64,000 nt of DNA from an uncultured Bacilli bacterium (GCA_934183165.1 CAKPRZ010000004.1:1-64000); one strand, 5' to 3'. Shown: positions 26,848-35,480, numbered from the stretch's first letter. The notes: generated from the sequence alone by a model not told the origin. Numbers and translations are program-made.

Positions 26848-26871
26848 ATACCAATAATATGGTATTTTTTT
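26848..26871 (+). terminator. Intrinsic terminator before the accessory operon
   Basis: ATACCA pairs with TGGTAT around ATAATA and ends in T7. No gene directly precedes it, so it may end a read-through or small transcript. Confidence 0.55.
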
Positions 26872-26911
26872 GATAAACTTATATTTTAATATTGTAAAGT
26901 GGACAATTTTT

Positions 26912-26939
26912 TTGGAAAATGGTAGAATTAAAGTATAAT
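26912..26939 (+). promoter_or_regulatory. Promoter of the accessory operon
   Basis: TTGGAA, 16 bases, TATAAT (26934-26939). Transcription would start near 26946, only about 14 bases before the first start codon. Confidence 0.6.
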
Positions 26940-26959
26940 TAATAGTAAAAAATGAAGAA

Positions 26960-27259
26960 ATGCTTTTCTATTTTTCTAAAGATAAATATGCAAATAAATC
27001 CAGTAAAGATTTAAAAGACTTAATTGAACAATATAAAGAATCAGAAACTGATTTATTACAATTTGATTTTAATAAAATAGAAAAAGCAAGAGAAGTAGGA
27101 TTTATAATTTTTGATGTAGCAGAACATTTAAAATTACTTAAGGATAATAAAAGTAAATACACTTTAGAACAAGCAGTAGAAGAATTAAATAAAGCACAAG
27201 AATTACTTAATCCAATTATGGATAAATATGATTATAGTAAATTACCAAAGAAAAATTAA
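26960..27259 (+). CDS. Small helical protein of unknown function
   Basis: 99 residues, charged and mostly helical, no membrane segment and no motif I recognise. It has a weak ribosome-binding site and a very short leader, so its start is less sure than others. It is the first gene of the operon that runs to 33041, 23 bases before the phosphatase gene. It could be a regulator or small partner of the enzymes that follow, but nothing in the sequence proves this. Confidence 0.55.
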   Translation: MLFYFSKDKYANKSSKDLKDLIEQYKESETDLLQFDFNKIEKAREVGFIIFDVAEHLKLLKDNKSKYTLEQAVEELNKAQELLNPIMDKYDYSKLPKKN

Positions 27260-27282
27260 ATTGTAAGAAAGTAGGATTATAA

Positions 27283-27807
27283 GTGAAATTATATATAGTT
27301 AGACATGGTGAAGTACCTCATAATGTGTTAAAAATGTATAATAATGTAAATGAAGATTTAACAGATAATGGGATTATGCAGGCATTAGAATTAAGAGATA
27401 AAATTAAAGATATAAAGTTCGATATGGTTATTTCATCTCCACTTTTAAGAACAATACATACTGAAAACATACTAACATATTATGATGATAGTATTATAAC
27501 TGATGATAGGTTAAGTGAAAGGGGTTGTGGAGATTTAAGTGGTAAACCAAATGAGTGTACAAATAGAGAAGAATATTGGAATTATTATACAGAAATGCAA
27601 TATGGGACAAGTGAAAATATTCAAGAGTTTTTTAAAAGAGTATATAACTTTTTAGACGAACTAAAACAAAAAGATTATGAAAGTGTATTAATAGTGGCAC
27701 ATAGTGGAGTATCAAAGGCATTCAGTGGATATTTTGAAGGAATACAAGATGGTAAGTTTTTAAATAGAGGACTTAAAAATTGTGAAATAAAGATGTATGA
27801 ACTGTAG
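27283..27807 (+). CDS. Histidine phosphatase (phosphoglycerate mutase-like)
   Basis: 174 residues starting at GTG. Catalytic RHGE at residues 7-10, the MVISSPLLRTIHTENIL segment with the phosphate-binding Arg, and a second His in VAHSGVSKAF. This is the compact two-His phosphatase fold (as in CobC or PhoE), a phosphomonoesterase acting on small phosphates. In an operon with two nucleotidases and a nucleoside hydrolase, a nucleotide or sugar phosphate substrate is plausible. The specificity cannot be read from sequence. Confidence 0.85.
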   Translation: MKLYIVRHGEVPHNVLKMYNNVNEDLTDNGIMQALELRDKIKDIKFDMVISSPLLRTIHTENILTYYDDSIITDDRLSERGCGDLSGKPNECTNREEYWNYYTEMQYGTSENIQEFFKRVYNFLDELKQKDYESVLIVAHSGVSKAFSGYFEGIQDGKFLNRGLKNCEIKMYEL

Positions 27808-27815
27808 GTATTAAT

Positions 27816-28376
27816 ATGGATTTTAATTATGTTGATTTTCTATCATCCAGTGATAAAAAATCTATAAAAAAATTGTATTATGAATCATTCGATAAAGAGG
27901 AAAGATTTCCATTTTGGTTACTAAAAAAGTGTTCTAAAGAAAAGAGTGTAAAGTTTAATGTAATATATAGCAAAGATAAAGTAATTGGTTTTCAATACAT
28001 TATTGAGTATGATAATATTGCTTATTTAATGTATTTTGCCATTGAAAAAAATCAAAGAAATAATGGCTATGGTTCAGAAATGTTAAAAAAGTTAAATAGA
28101 AGTTATAAAAATGTTTTATTGTGTATTGAAAAATCAAATGAACAAATATCCGATATTAAATATAAAAGAAAACAATTTTATTTAAGAAATGGATTTGTTG
28201 GTACTAATAAGTATATTGTTGATAATAATGTTGAATATGAATTATTGTGTAATAATAGTAATTTAAATATAACTAAAGAAAAATTAGAAAAAAGATATAC
28301 AATGATGACAAGTTCCAAAATATTAAAATTTATAATAAGTAAAATTTTTAATGTTTATAATATTAAATTGAAGTAG
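27816..28376 (+). CDS. GNAT family N-acetyltransferase
   Basis: 186 residues. The GNAT core spans about 20-135, with strand VIGFQYIIEYDNIAYLMYFAI and acetyl-CoA loop NQRNNGYGSEML, then FYLRNGFV. The C-terminal about 50 residues are extra and helical. The acceptor is unknown. The gene sits 8 bases from each neighbour in the accessory operon. Confidence 0.8.
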   Translation: MDFNYVDFLSSSDKKSIKKLYYESFDKEERFPFWLLKKCSKEKSVKFNVIYSKDKVIGFQYIIEYDNIAYLMYFAIEKNQRNNGYGSEMLKKLNRSYKNVLLCIEKSNEQISDIKYKRKQFYLRNGFVGTNKYIVDNNVEYELLCNNSNLNITKEKLEKRYTMMTSSKILKFIISKIFNVYNIKLK

Positions 28377-28384
28377 GTGATAGT

Positions 28385-29800
28385 ATGCATATAGGTATAG
28401 ATATAGATAATGTTTTATCGAATTTCAATGAGATATTATTAAATAAATATATTGAGCATGATAAAAGTATTAATGGAAAAGGTATAGTTAATCAAGATGT
28501 GTATATTAGAGATATGTTTAATTGGGATAAAGAATATGAAGAAAAATTTTACAAAGAAAATATTGAGTATTTTGCAAGCCTATTTGAACCGATTGAAGAA
28601 TGTTCTAAATATGTAAAATTATTAAAAGAAGAAGGAAATACAATTTATATCATTAGTGGTCGAGACAATGGTGAATATTCTAACCCATATAAAATGACCA
28701 TTGATTGGTTAAAAAAATATGATATTGTTTATGATAAATTATTTTTAGTAGATGCTTATAATAGTCATTCAAAAACAGAAATATGTTTAGAATACAATAT
28801 TGATGTAATGATAGATGATTCTAAAAGAATGTGTAAGGACATAAAGGATAATGGTATTAGAGCATTACTTATGGATACACCATATAATAGAGATACAAAT
28901 GAATTTGAAAGAGTTAATTCATGGAAAGAAATTTATAACAAATTATCTAATAAAAAAATTAATGTGATACTTGATACAGATACTTATAATGAATGTGATG
29001 ACCAATTTGCATTATCATATTTAATTAAGTCACAAGATATGTTTAATATTGAGGCAATTACAGTAGCACCATATTCTCATACAAAAAGAGATGTAAAAGT
29101 AATAGATGGACAAGAGTTGAGTTATAATGAAATTTTAAAAATATGTAATTGGTTAAATTTTGATACCATTGATAAAGTATTTAAAGGATCAATGGACTAT
29201 ATTCAAAATGGATATGATGAAAATAATGATGCAGTAAATAAAATAATTGAAGTGGCGCTTAAAAACGATAAAACTTATATATTAGGAATTGGAGCTATAA
29301 CTAATATTGCTTTAGCAATAAAAAAAGAACCTAAGATAATTGATAGAATAGAAATCATTTGGTTAGGTGGAAATGAAATAGAATATAAAGATAATTTAGA
29401 ATATAATTTCAAACAAGATATAGAGGCTGTAAAAATAGTGTTTGATTCTACAGTGAAAATGACTATACTACCTTGCAAAAATGTAGTATCAGATTTAAGA
29501 ATAGATATAGCTGAATTAAAAAGTAAATTAGATAATAGGAAAGAATTAAATAAATATTTAATTGAGAGATTTTATAATGATGGATATCATGGAATACAAG
29601 AAACAAGAGTAATATGGGATATATCAGTAATAGCATATATGATAAATAAAAATTGGTTTGAAACAGAAAAAATTAGTTGTCCCAATATCAAGGAAGATAG
29701 TTCTTATGAATTAACTGATAATAGACATAGTATAACTTTTATAACTAAATTAGATAGAGATAGAATATATGAAGATTTATTTAGAAAGTTAGGAGTATGA
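28385..29800 (+). CDS. Fusion of HAD 5'-nucleotidase and nucleoside hydrolase
   Basis: 471 residues in two parts. Residues 1-190 look like a HAD-type 5'(3')-nucleotidase (NT5C): DIDNV motif at residues 5-9, IYIISGR, and IDVMIDDS. Residues 195-470 look like an inosine-uridine nucleoside hydrolase: VILDTDTYNECDDQFAL (the metal-binding DTDxxxDD signature with a two-residue insertion), ILGIGAITNIALAI and MTILPCKNV. Together they could turn a nucleotide into nucleoside and then into free base plus ribose. The stop is TGA, followed 3 bases later by the HD gene. I know of no standard family with this order. Confidence 0.8.
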   Translation: MHIGIDIDNVLSNFNEILLNKYIEHDKSINGKGIVNQDVYIRDMFNWDKEYEEKFYKENIEYFASLFEPIEECSKYVKLLKEEGNTIYIISGRDNGEYSNPYKMTIDWLKKYDIVYDKLFLVDAYNSHSKTEICLEYNIDVMIDDSKRMCKDIKDNGIRALLMDTPYNRDTNEFERVNSWKEIYNKLSNKKINVILDTDTYNECDDQFALSYLIKSQDMFNIEAITVAPYSHTKRDVKVIDGQELSYNEILKICNWLNFDTIDKVFKGSMDYIQNGYDENNDAVNKIIEVALKNDKTYILGIGAITNIALAIKKEPKIIDRIEIIWLGGNEIEYKDNLEYNFKQDIEAVKIVFDSTVKMTILPCKNVVSDLRIDIAELKSKLDNRKELNKYLIERFYNDGYHGIQETRVIWDISVIAYMINKNWFETEKISCPNIKEDSSYELTDNRHSITFITKLDRDRIYEDLFRKLGV

Positions 29801-29803
29801 ATT

Positions 29804-30412
29804 ATGAGATTAACAAGCAAAGATGCAAGGAATCTATTAGAAGAAGAAAGAAAAAAATCAAATGATGATAGATGGATAGAACATTGCTTATGTGTTGGTA
29901 ATGCTGCAGGTAAAATAGCAGAAGCATTAAATGAAAAAGGTTATAATATAGATATAGATAAGACAATTACTCTAGGTTATTTACACGATATTGGTAAGTA
30001 TAATGGAGAATCACATGGACATGTTATGAGAGGATATGAATATTTAAAAGAAAGAGGATATGATGATGAATATTGTAATATATGTTTAACACATTCTTAT
30101 TTAAATAATGATATAGTGTGTACTGCTGGGGGAGTCCCTAATCCAAATGATAATCCTTTTTTAACAGATTTTATAAAAAATCATGAATATACTATAGAAG
30201 AAAAATTAATAAATTTATGTGATTTGATGTGTCCACAAGGGAACGAAGTATTTACAATTGATAAAAGATTAATTGATATTATGATTAGAAGAGGAGCTTA
30301 TTCAAATACACAATATCATATTAAAGAAACTTACAAACTGAAAGAATATTTTGATAGTTTATTAGGATATAATCTCTATGATTTATTTCCTGAAATAAAA
30401 GAAAATTTGTAG
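29804..30412 (+). CDS. HD-domain phosphohydrolase
   Basis: 202 residues. HD-type metal site: H in RWIEHCLCVG, then GYLHDIGKYNGESHGH, which gives the HD pair, and further His in LTHSYL. This fold removes phosphate from nucleotides or other monophosphates. AGGAG of the previous gene's end serves as ribosome-binding site. The preceding TGA stop is in frame with this gene with no other stop between, so read-through would give a triple fusion; this is probably chance. Confidence 0.8.
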   Translation: MRLTSKDARNLLEEERKKSNDDRWIEHCLCVGNAAGKIAEALNEKGYNIDIDKTITLGYLHDIGKYNGESHGHVMRGYEYLKERGYDDEYCNICLTHSYLNNDIVCTAGGVPNPNDNPFLTDFIKNHEYTIEEKLINLCDLMCPQGNEVFTIDKRLIDIMIRRGAYSNTQYHIKETYKLKEYFDSLLGYNLYDLFPEIKENL

Positions 30413-30420
30413 GTGATATT

Positions 30421-31014
30421 ATGCGAATAGGAATAGATATAGATGGCGTATTAACCGACATAGAACAATGGCAGTTAGATTATGGAAGTAAGTTTTATTT
30501 TGAAAAATATGGTAAAGAAATACAAAATAACGAAGGATATGAAACAACAGAAATATTTAAAGTTGATAGTAAATTAGATGATGAGTTTTGGACTGAGTAT
30601 TTTAAAGATTATTCGATAAATGTCGATGTTAGAAAATTGGCTAGTGAAGTAATTAAAAAACTAAAACAAGATGGTAATGAAATTTATATTATTACCGCAA
30701 GAGGTAGCTTTTTATCACATTCTGCAAATGTAATGCTTTTTGAAGAAAATAAAAACATTGTTTTAGAATGGCTTAGAAAAAATGAAATTGAATATGACAA
30801 AATAATATTTAGCCCAGAAGATAAACTTAGTATATGTTTAGAAAATAATATTGATGTAATGATAGAAGATAAAGTTGACAATATAAACAAAATATCAACA
30901 AGGATTCCAGTTATATGTTTTCATGCAGGATATAACAAAAATTGTAAAGGTAACAATATTTTCAGATGTTATAGTTGGTATGATATATACAGTAAAATAA
31001 ATAGTATTAAATAA
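30421..31014 (+). CDS. HAD-superfamily 5'(3')-nucleotidase-like protein
   Basis: 197 residues. DIDGV at 5-9 provides the nucleophile and acid-base Asp, IYIITARGS is motif II, IIFSPEDK and VMIEDKVDN complete the site. It resembles the N-terminal half of the fusion protein at 28385 (same MRIGIDID start and NNIDVMIED region), so the operon holds two related nucleotidases. Start after GTAGGTGATATT. Confidence 0.8.
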   Translation: MRIGIDIDGVLTDIEQWQLDYGSKFYFEKYGKEIQNNEGYETTEIFKVDSKLDDEFWTEYFKDYSINVDVRKLASEVIKKLKQDGNEIYIITARGSFLSHSANVMLFEENKNIVLEWLRKNEIEYDKIIFSPEDKLSICLENNIDVMIEDKVDNINKISTRIPVICFHAGYNKNCKGNNIFRCYSWYDIYSKINSIK

Positions 31015-31033
31015 CATTTGTTGAGGGATATAG

Positions 31034-31810
31034 ATGGAAGTTATTAATAATGAAAATAAAAAAATAATAGATATTGAACTTTTAGAATTATTAAGTGAAA
31101 AAGGTTCAGAAATGACTGTATATAATGATGAAAATTTTGTTTATAAAATATTTAAAAAAGATTATAAACTTGGACATAAAAGTATTGAAGAATTAAATTA
31201 TCTATCATCTATAAAAACATCAAGAATTTTGATGCCTGAATCACTAATATTTAACAATGATGAATTAATTGGTTATACCATGATTTATATAAAAAATGAA
31301 AAAGATATACATAATGATACAATGGCAAATTTATTAAATGAATTAACGATTATAAAACAAGATATTGATATTCTTAATAAATTATGTGTAAGGTTAATAG
31401 ATATAAATAAATCTAATATTGTTTATAACGGTAAATTATATTTGATTGATCCAGGTAATTATTATATTAATGATGTAAATGATTTATTAATATATTATCA
31501 AAATAAAGAGATAACTGAAGAAGAAAAACAAAATCTTATTATAAATTGGAATTATAATCAACTTAATAAGTTAATGCATGAATTATTATTTATGAATAAT
31601 AGTGATATTGATTTTTATTTATTAAGAAAAATAATAGAGTTTTTTGAAATTGAAAGAAAAAAAGATGGTTTAATATATGATGCTGGTATTTATCAAAAAT
31701 ATTTTGATAAGGATTTAACTGTTAGAGAGGCAATTAAAAAATTTGTATCAAACTATATTAAAGTTGATGAAGAAGAGAAAAAAATGGTATTATCACTTTT
31801 TAAAATGTAG
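31034..31810 (+). CDS. Protein-kinase-like phosphotransferase
   Basis: 258 residues. Kinase-like pattern: a glycine-containing loop near EKGSEMTVYNDENFVYKIFK with the ATP-binding Lys, hinge near MIYIK, DINKSNIVYNGKLYLIDPGNY with an HRD/DFG-like pair in which DFG is replaced by DPG. The C-terminal part (180-258) is helical. It may phosphorylate a small molecule or a partner, or be inactive. Member of the accessory operon, 19 bases after the nucleotidase and 15 before the broken flippase. Confidence 0.65.
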   Translation: MEVINNENKKIIDIELLELLSEKGSEMTVYNDENFVYKIFKKDYKLGHKSIEELNYLSSIKTSRILMPESLIFNNDELIGYTMIYIKNEKDIHNDTMANLLNELTIIKQDIDILNKLCVRLIDINKSNIVYNGKLYLIDPGNYYINDVNDLLIYYQNKEITEEEKQNLIINWNYNQLNKLMHELLFMNNSDIDFYLLRKIIEFFEIERKKDGLIYDAGIYQKYFDKDLTVREAIKKFVSNYIKVDEEEKKMVLSLFKM

Positions 31811-31825
31811 TAATGAGGTGTTATT

Positions 31826-33041
31826 GTGAAAAGATTATTAAGGATTGGTTTTGATTTATCATTGTTATCGTTTATACCAATAATATATTGATTTCTACTT
31901 GGGATAATAGTTGATAAGAATTTAATTAATATATTTACTTTAACTTATCCATTACAATTTATATATTATATAATTAAATCTATATTTTCTACTGGGGCTA
32001 ATATAAGTAAAGAAAAAGATAAAAATAAAGATGCGGTAATGTCTGGCTTAATATTAGGAACAATTGTTTCTATAATTATTTTTACTGTAATTCTATTAAA
32101 TGTTGATAATTATATTAGTTTTATGAATATGGATATAAGTACATATAAAAACTTTACTATATATTCAATATTACAACTATTTATTTGTTTAGAATTTGCA
32201 ATGATGCAAGATAAGTTATATTATGAAAAAAAATAAATTAGCAAATAAGCATTCATTAGTATTTAATTTATTAAATTTTATATTATTAATTGGAACATCT
32301 TTAATAACAAAAAATCAAATTATTATAATTTCAACAACATTAATTCCATTAGCGATATATACTTTGTATATTTATATTAAAAACGGTAATAAGTTTAAAT
32401 TTAATATTAATGTATTAAAGTGTATAAAATATGGTTCAGTTGAGTTATTCAATAATATTGCATTCTTTTTAATATTCTTATTTGGATTATCTAATGTCTT
32501 AGAATATGGAGAAATGTATGCAACTGCTTTGACTTTTATAGCATTAATAACTGATACACAATGGGATACATTTGATGCTATAAAAGAAGCAGCAACAATA
32601 GATATTAGTAAAAGAAAGTTTAATTATATACAACATAGAAATAATGCTTATAAATTATTAGGAATACTATTTGGAACAAGTTTAATGATGTTTTCATTCT
32701 TATTTGGATTTTATGATTTAGATTTTAAAATTACTATGATATATTTTTCTTTTGAAATAGTAAATTTCTTAATATATCCAATATATAGAATTAAAACTTG
32801 TTATTTGCAATTAGAATATTCAGCTTTTAAAATTACATCAAATAAGATAATAGCATCAATACTTAGAATGGTCATGTCATTATTAAAAACGCCATTTTGT
32901 ACAGGAATAGGACAAGTATGTTCATCAGTTTATCAATTTATAACAGTTAGTATAATGTTTAATCATAATTTTAAAGTTGATAAAACAGGTTGTGTTATTA
33001 AAAAAAAATCAATACTGAATAATGACACTATGACATTATAA
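31826..33041 (+). pseudogene. Disrupted polysaccharide flippase-like membrane protein
   Basis: Reads as one membrane protein of about 405 residues with about 12 segments, like MATE/Wzx flippases, but broken twice. From GTG 31826 (after GAGGTG) codon 22 is TGA (31889-31891), where TRP (TGG) would fit (IIY-W-FLLG). The frame then stays open to 32236 and shifts at an A8 run (32226-32233); the rest continues in another frame at 32223-33041. Homology-like hydrophobic pattern is continuous across both lesions. It is a pseudogene, a phase-variable gene or a sequencing error at the A-run. Confidence 0.75.
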
Positions 33042-33083
33042 ATGAGAGTAGGGTACTCACAAACAATATGTCATTGTGTCATT
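33021..33083. repeat. Nested inverted repeat after the broken flippase
   Basis: AATGACACTATGACAT (33021-33036) and ATGTCATTGTGTCATT (33068-33083) pair over 16 bases with one mismatch. A second small hairpin, GAGTA/TACTC, lies in the 31-base spacer. The left arm covers the end of the flippase gene. No T-tract follows. Confidence 0.6.
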
Positions 33084-33107
33084 TAATAATAAAAATAATG
33101 AAATATG

Positions 33108-33116
33108 TGATATAAT
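33108..33116 (+). promoter_or_regulatory. Promoter of the AAA_13-like ATPase leader
   Basis: TGA-TATAAT extended -10; transcription would start near 33123, right before a terminator hairpin. Confidence 0.6.
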
Positions 33117-33131
33117 AGTATATATAAAAAG

Positions 33132-33181
33132 AAGCGCTAGTACAGGCTTATGTTTATAAGTTTTTGTATTGGCGTTTTTTT
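33132..33181 (+). terminator. Leader terminator upstream of the ATPase gene
   Basis: CGCTAGTACA pairs with TGTATTGGCG (two wobble pairs), extended by CTTA/TAAG near the loop, and is followed by T7. It lies between the promoter and the ATPase start at 33202, so the gene can only be expressed by read-through. Confidence 0.7.
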
Positions 33182-33201
33182 CGTAGTAAGGAAGTGATAA
33201 A

Positions 33202-35259
33202 ATGAATTTAAATTTAGAAAATGGATATACTGTTACTTTACCTTCAAAAGGAAAGCATAATATATATTATGGACCAAATAAAATAGGTAAAACTCAGATA
33301 TCTCGTTCGATGAAAAAATATTATGAAGAAATAAGTGAAAAAGTTCTTTTGTTTAATGAAAATATTTTAAGTGATATGATTATTCAAAGTAGTGAAGATA
33401 TTAATTCTTTTGAAGTAATGCCTATGGCACAAGAGTATAATAAATACTATAATAATATGCAAAAAAGTAAAGAAAAATTATCAATGAAAAATAGTTTAAA
33501 GGATTTATGCTTAGTTAATACAAAAAAGGCATTTCAAGGGTTTGAAAAAATAAGTGAGTATATTAATGATGATAATACTTATTCTTATAATGGTGATGAT
33601 TTATTACCATTTTATAGTCAAGATGATATCAAGGATATGTATAAGCCAAAAAAGGTAAATATGAATATTTTTGAAATAATTGATAATCTGAAAAAAGATA
33701 ATATCAAAATAATACCAGATAATGTTAAGAAAATTGTTGAGCATGATATATATAGTATTCAATTGAAAATAAATCAAGACCCAGATAAATACAAGAATTG
33801 TCCTGTTTGTTTTTCACCTATTTGTCAAGAAAATTTAGATAAGATAAGAGAAAGCATTGAAAATGGTTCAATCGAAAAAGAATTGCAATTATCAATATTA
33901 TTCTATTTAGACAATAAAAGTGATATTTTAAGGAATAAAATGTCTGAGATATTATTGTGCGAATCATATGAATCATTTGAAAAAGATTTTAAGTTGGATG
34001 TTGAAAAATCTATTATTTCTTATTTAAGTAATCAGTATGATAAAAAGGATGTTATAAATTATAAAGAAAATAAAACAAAAGTTGAAGAAATATTAAATAA
34101 AACAAAGGATTTTAAAATAACTGAAAATATTGAATTAAGTAATTATATAAAAAATAAATTAAAGAATCATACGGTTTATAAAAATACAGATATAGAAATA
34201 AAAATTAGTGATGGAAAGTTAAAAGTTTTAAATAGTCAAGTTGAATATGACAAAATGTCTAAATCGGAACAAAATTATTTTAAATTTCTTTATTTTGATA
34301 TTTTAGTTCATCAAAAGATTTTAGAAGGAAAATTGCATATAATTATTGATGATCCATTTGATAGTTATGATGATATTTATGTCCAAGATTCAATAGCAAT
34401 AATAACAAAATTAATAAATGAACATATTGAAGATATTGATACAATTGATATTTTTTCTCACAGTATGTATATTCTTGATTTATATGATTCATTGAAAAAA
34501 ATATATAATAAATTTAATATTTACTGGATGGATCAAATTGGTTTAACAAAAGAAATAAATATATTTGAAGATGGCTATCTTTTGTTTGAAAAAATAGATA
34601 TAAATCCTTACGATTATGGAATTATATTGAAGATTAGCGATAAAATGGTTGATAAATATTCATTGATTGCATTTGCTGCACTTTTAAGAAATGAAATAAA
34701 TGTAGAGCGTTTGTTATTTAAAAATAATAGCAATGGTGAACTTTCTGATGTGAAAAATAAAGTAGAAGAACTATATAATAAAATATCAGAATCAATCGAT
34801 CATGTGAGGCAGGAAATATCAATAATTGAATTAAATAACATTATTAATGAAATATTTTATTTTGGCTTAAACGATAACGAAATACAGAATGTGTCATCTT
34901 TATTTGATGATATTTCAAAAGATTATGTTGATATAGATATAAAAGCAAAAACTGGTTCTGGAAATGTTGTATCGGTTCCTAAAAATGATATTTGTTATAT
35001 ATTAATTTATAAAATATTATTTGGTTTGAAAATTAGAAGATTATTAGAAAAGAAGGTTTATGATATTGTACAAGAAGACTACACTGAAGTGTGGGATTTA
35101 ATTGAAAAAATACCAAATACTCCATTGTATGATTATTATAATTTATATAAATACATAATTAATTCGTTTAATCATTCTTCATCAAGAGTTGTTCCACCAA
35201 TTTTTGTGTATAGTTTCAAATCATTACGAGAAATGTATGAAGAATTACAAGCATTGTAG
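33202..35259 (+). CDS. AAA_13/RloC-like ATPase with zinc-hook motif
   Basis: 685 residues. P-loop YYGPNKIGKT near residues 22-31; CPVCFSPIC near residue 200 resembles a zinc hook in a helical middle region; a signature-like region KMSKSEQNYFKF; Walker B LHIIIDDPFDSYD near 378-390; and a switch His in IFSHSMY. The C-terminal 200 residues are helical and end with FNHSSSRVVPPIFVYS, which recalls RloC and PrrC-type anticodon nuclease ATPases. I cannot see the nuclease triad with confidence. Such proteins are often phage-defence effectors. Last gene of the island, behind a leader terminator. Confidence 0.7.
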   Translation: MNLNLENGYTVTLPSKGKHNIYYGPNKIGKTQISRSMKKYYEEISEKVLLFNENILSDMIIQSSEDINSFEVMPMAQEYNKYYNNMQKSKEKLSMKNSLKDLCLVNTKKAFQGFEKISEYINDDNTYSYNGDDLLPFYSQDDIKDMYKPKKVNMNIFEIIDNLKKDNIKIIPDNVKKIVEHDIYSIQLKINQDPDKYKNCPVCFSPICQENLDKIRESIENGSIEKELQLSILFYLDNKSDILRNKMSEILLCESYESFEKDFKLDVEKSIISYLSNQYDKKDVINYKENKTKVEEILNKTKDFKITENIELSNYIKNKLKNHTVYKNTDIEIKISDGKLKVLNSQVEYDKMSKSEQNYFKFLYFDILVHQKILEGKLHIIIDDPFDSYDDIYVQDSIAIITKLINEHIEDIDTIDIFSHSMYILDLYDSLKKIYNKFNIYWMDQIGLTKEINIFEDGYLLFEKIDINPYDYGIILKISDKMVDKYSLIAFAALLRNEINVERLLFKNNSNGELSDVKNKVEELYNKISESIDHVRQEISIIELNNIINEIFYFGLNDNEIQNVSSLFDDISKDYVDIDIKAKTGSGNVVSVPKNDICYILIYKILFGLKIRRLLEKKVYDIVQEDYTEVWDLIEKIPNTPLYDYYNLYKYIINSFNHSSSRVVPPIFVYSFKSLREMYEELQAL

Positions 35260-35263
35260 AATT

Positions 35264-35284
35264 CTAGATACTAAAACTAGATAC
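35264..35284. repeat. Right paired CTAGATAC repeat at island edge
   Basis: CTAGATAC at 35264-35271 and 35277-35284, 13 bases apart start to start, only 5 bases after the ATPase stop codon. Matches the pair at 26812-26830. Confidence 0.5.
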
Positions 35285-35299
35285 TAAATCTCAAAAATA

Positions 35300-35365
35300 A
35301 AGTTATTCTTATAAACTTTGGTAAATTATGATAAAAGAAAAAGCCTTAATTTATAAGACTTTAAC
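35300..35365. repeat. Long imperfect inverted repeat
   Basis: CTTATAAA (35308-35315) and TTTATAAG (35350-35357) anchor a longer imperfect stem reaching AGTTA on the left and TAACT on the right. Part of the 244-base gap between the ATPase and ASCH genes. Confidence 0.4.
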
Positions 35366-35401
35366 TAAATATTAAATTATTACGAACTGATATTAATATT
35401 T

Positions 35402-35433
35402 CCCCCTGAAGGAGCCGAAAGACTCCATTTTTG
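35402..35433 (+). terminator. CCCCCTGAA motif followed by GGAG/CTCC terminator
   Basis: CCCCCTGAA (35402-35410) directly precedes GGAGCC-GAAA-GACTCC and ATTTTTG. Same order as at 26741-26780: C-run, TGAA, then terminator. It may end a small RNA; I see no strong promoter upstream. Confidence 0.5.
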
Positions 35434-35471
35434 TTTGCTGTAAACTAAGACGAATAACTTTTTAATATTTA

Positions 35472-35480
35472 TGTTATAAT
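35472..35480 (+). promoter_or_regulatory. ASCH gene promoter (extended -10)
   Basis: TGT-TATAAT, 24 bases before the start codon. Confidence 0.6.

Noticed and set aside
26595..26959. tRNA gene or attachment site in the gap after recG
   Set aside because: No cloverleaf or TTCGA-type T-loop could be found; only hairpins and promoter-like boxes.
28385..30412. Read-through of TGA at 29800 to fuse nucleoside hydrolase and HD proteins
   Set aside because: The HD gene has its own AGGAG ribosome-binding site and ATG at proper spacing; the shared frame is likely chance.
31826..32236. TGA read as Trp in the flippase gene, suggesting genetic code 4
   Set aside because: All long genes use TGG for Trp and none needs TGA; the same gene also has a frameshift, so decay or error is simpler.
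33108..33202. Retron or type III toxin-antitoxin RNA upstream of the ATPase
   Set aside because: No reverse transcriptase and no tandem antitoxin repeats; only a single terminator hairpin is seen.
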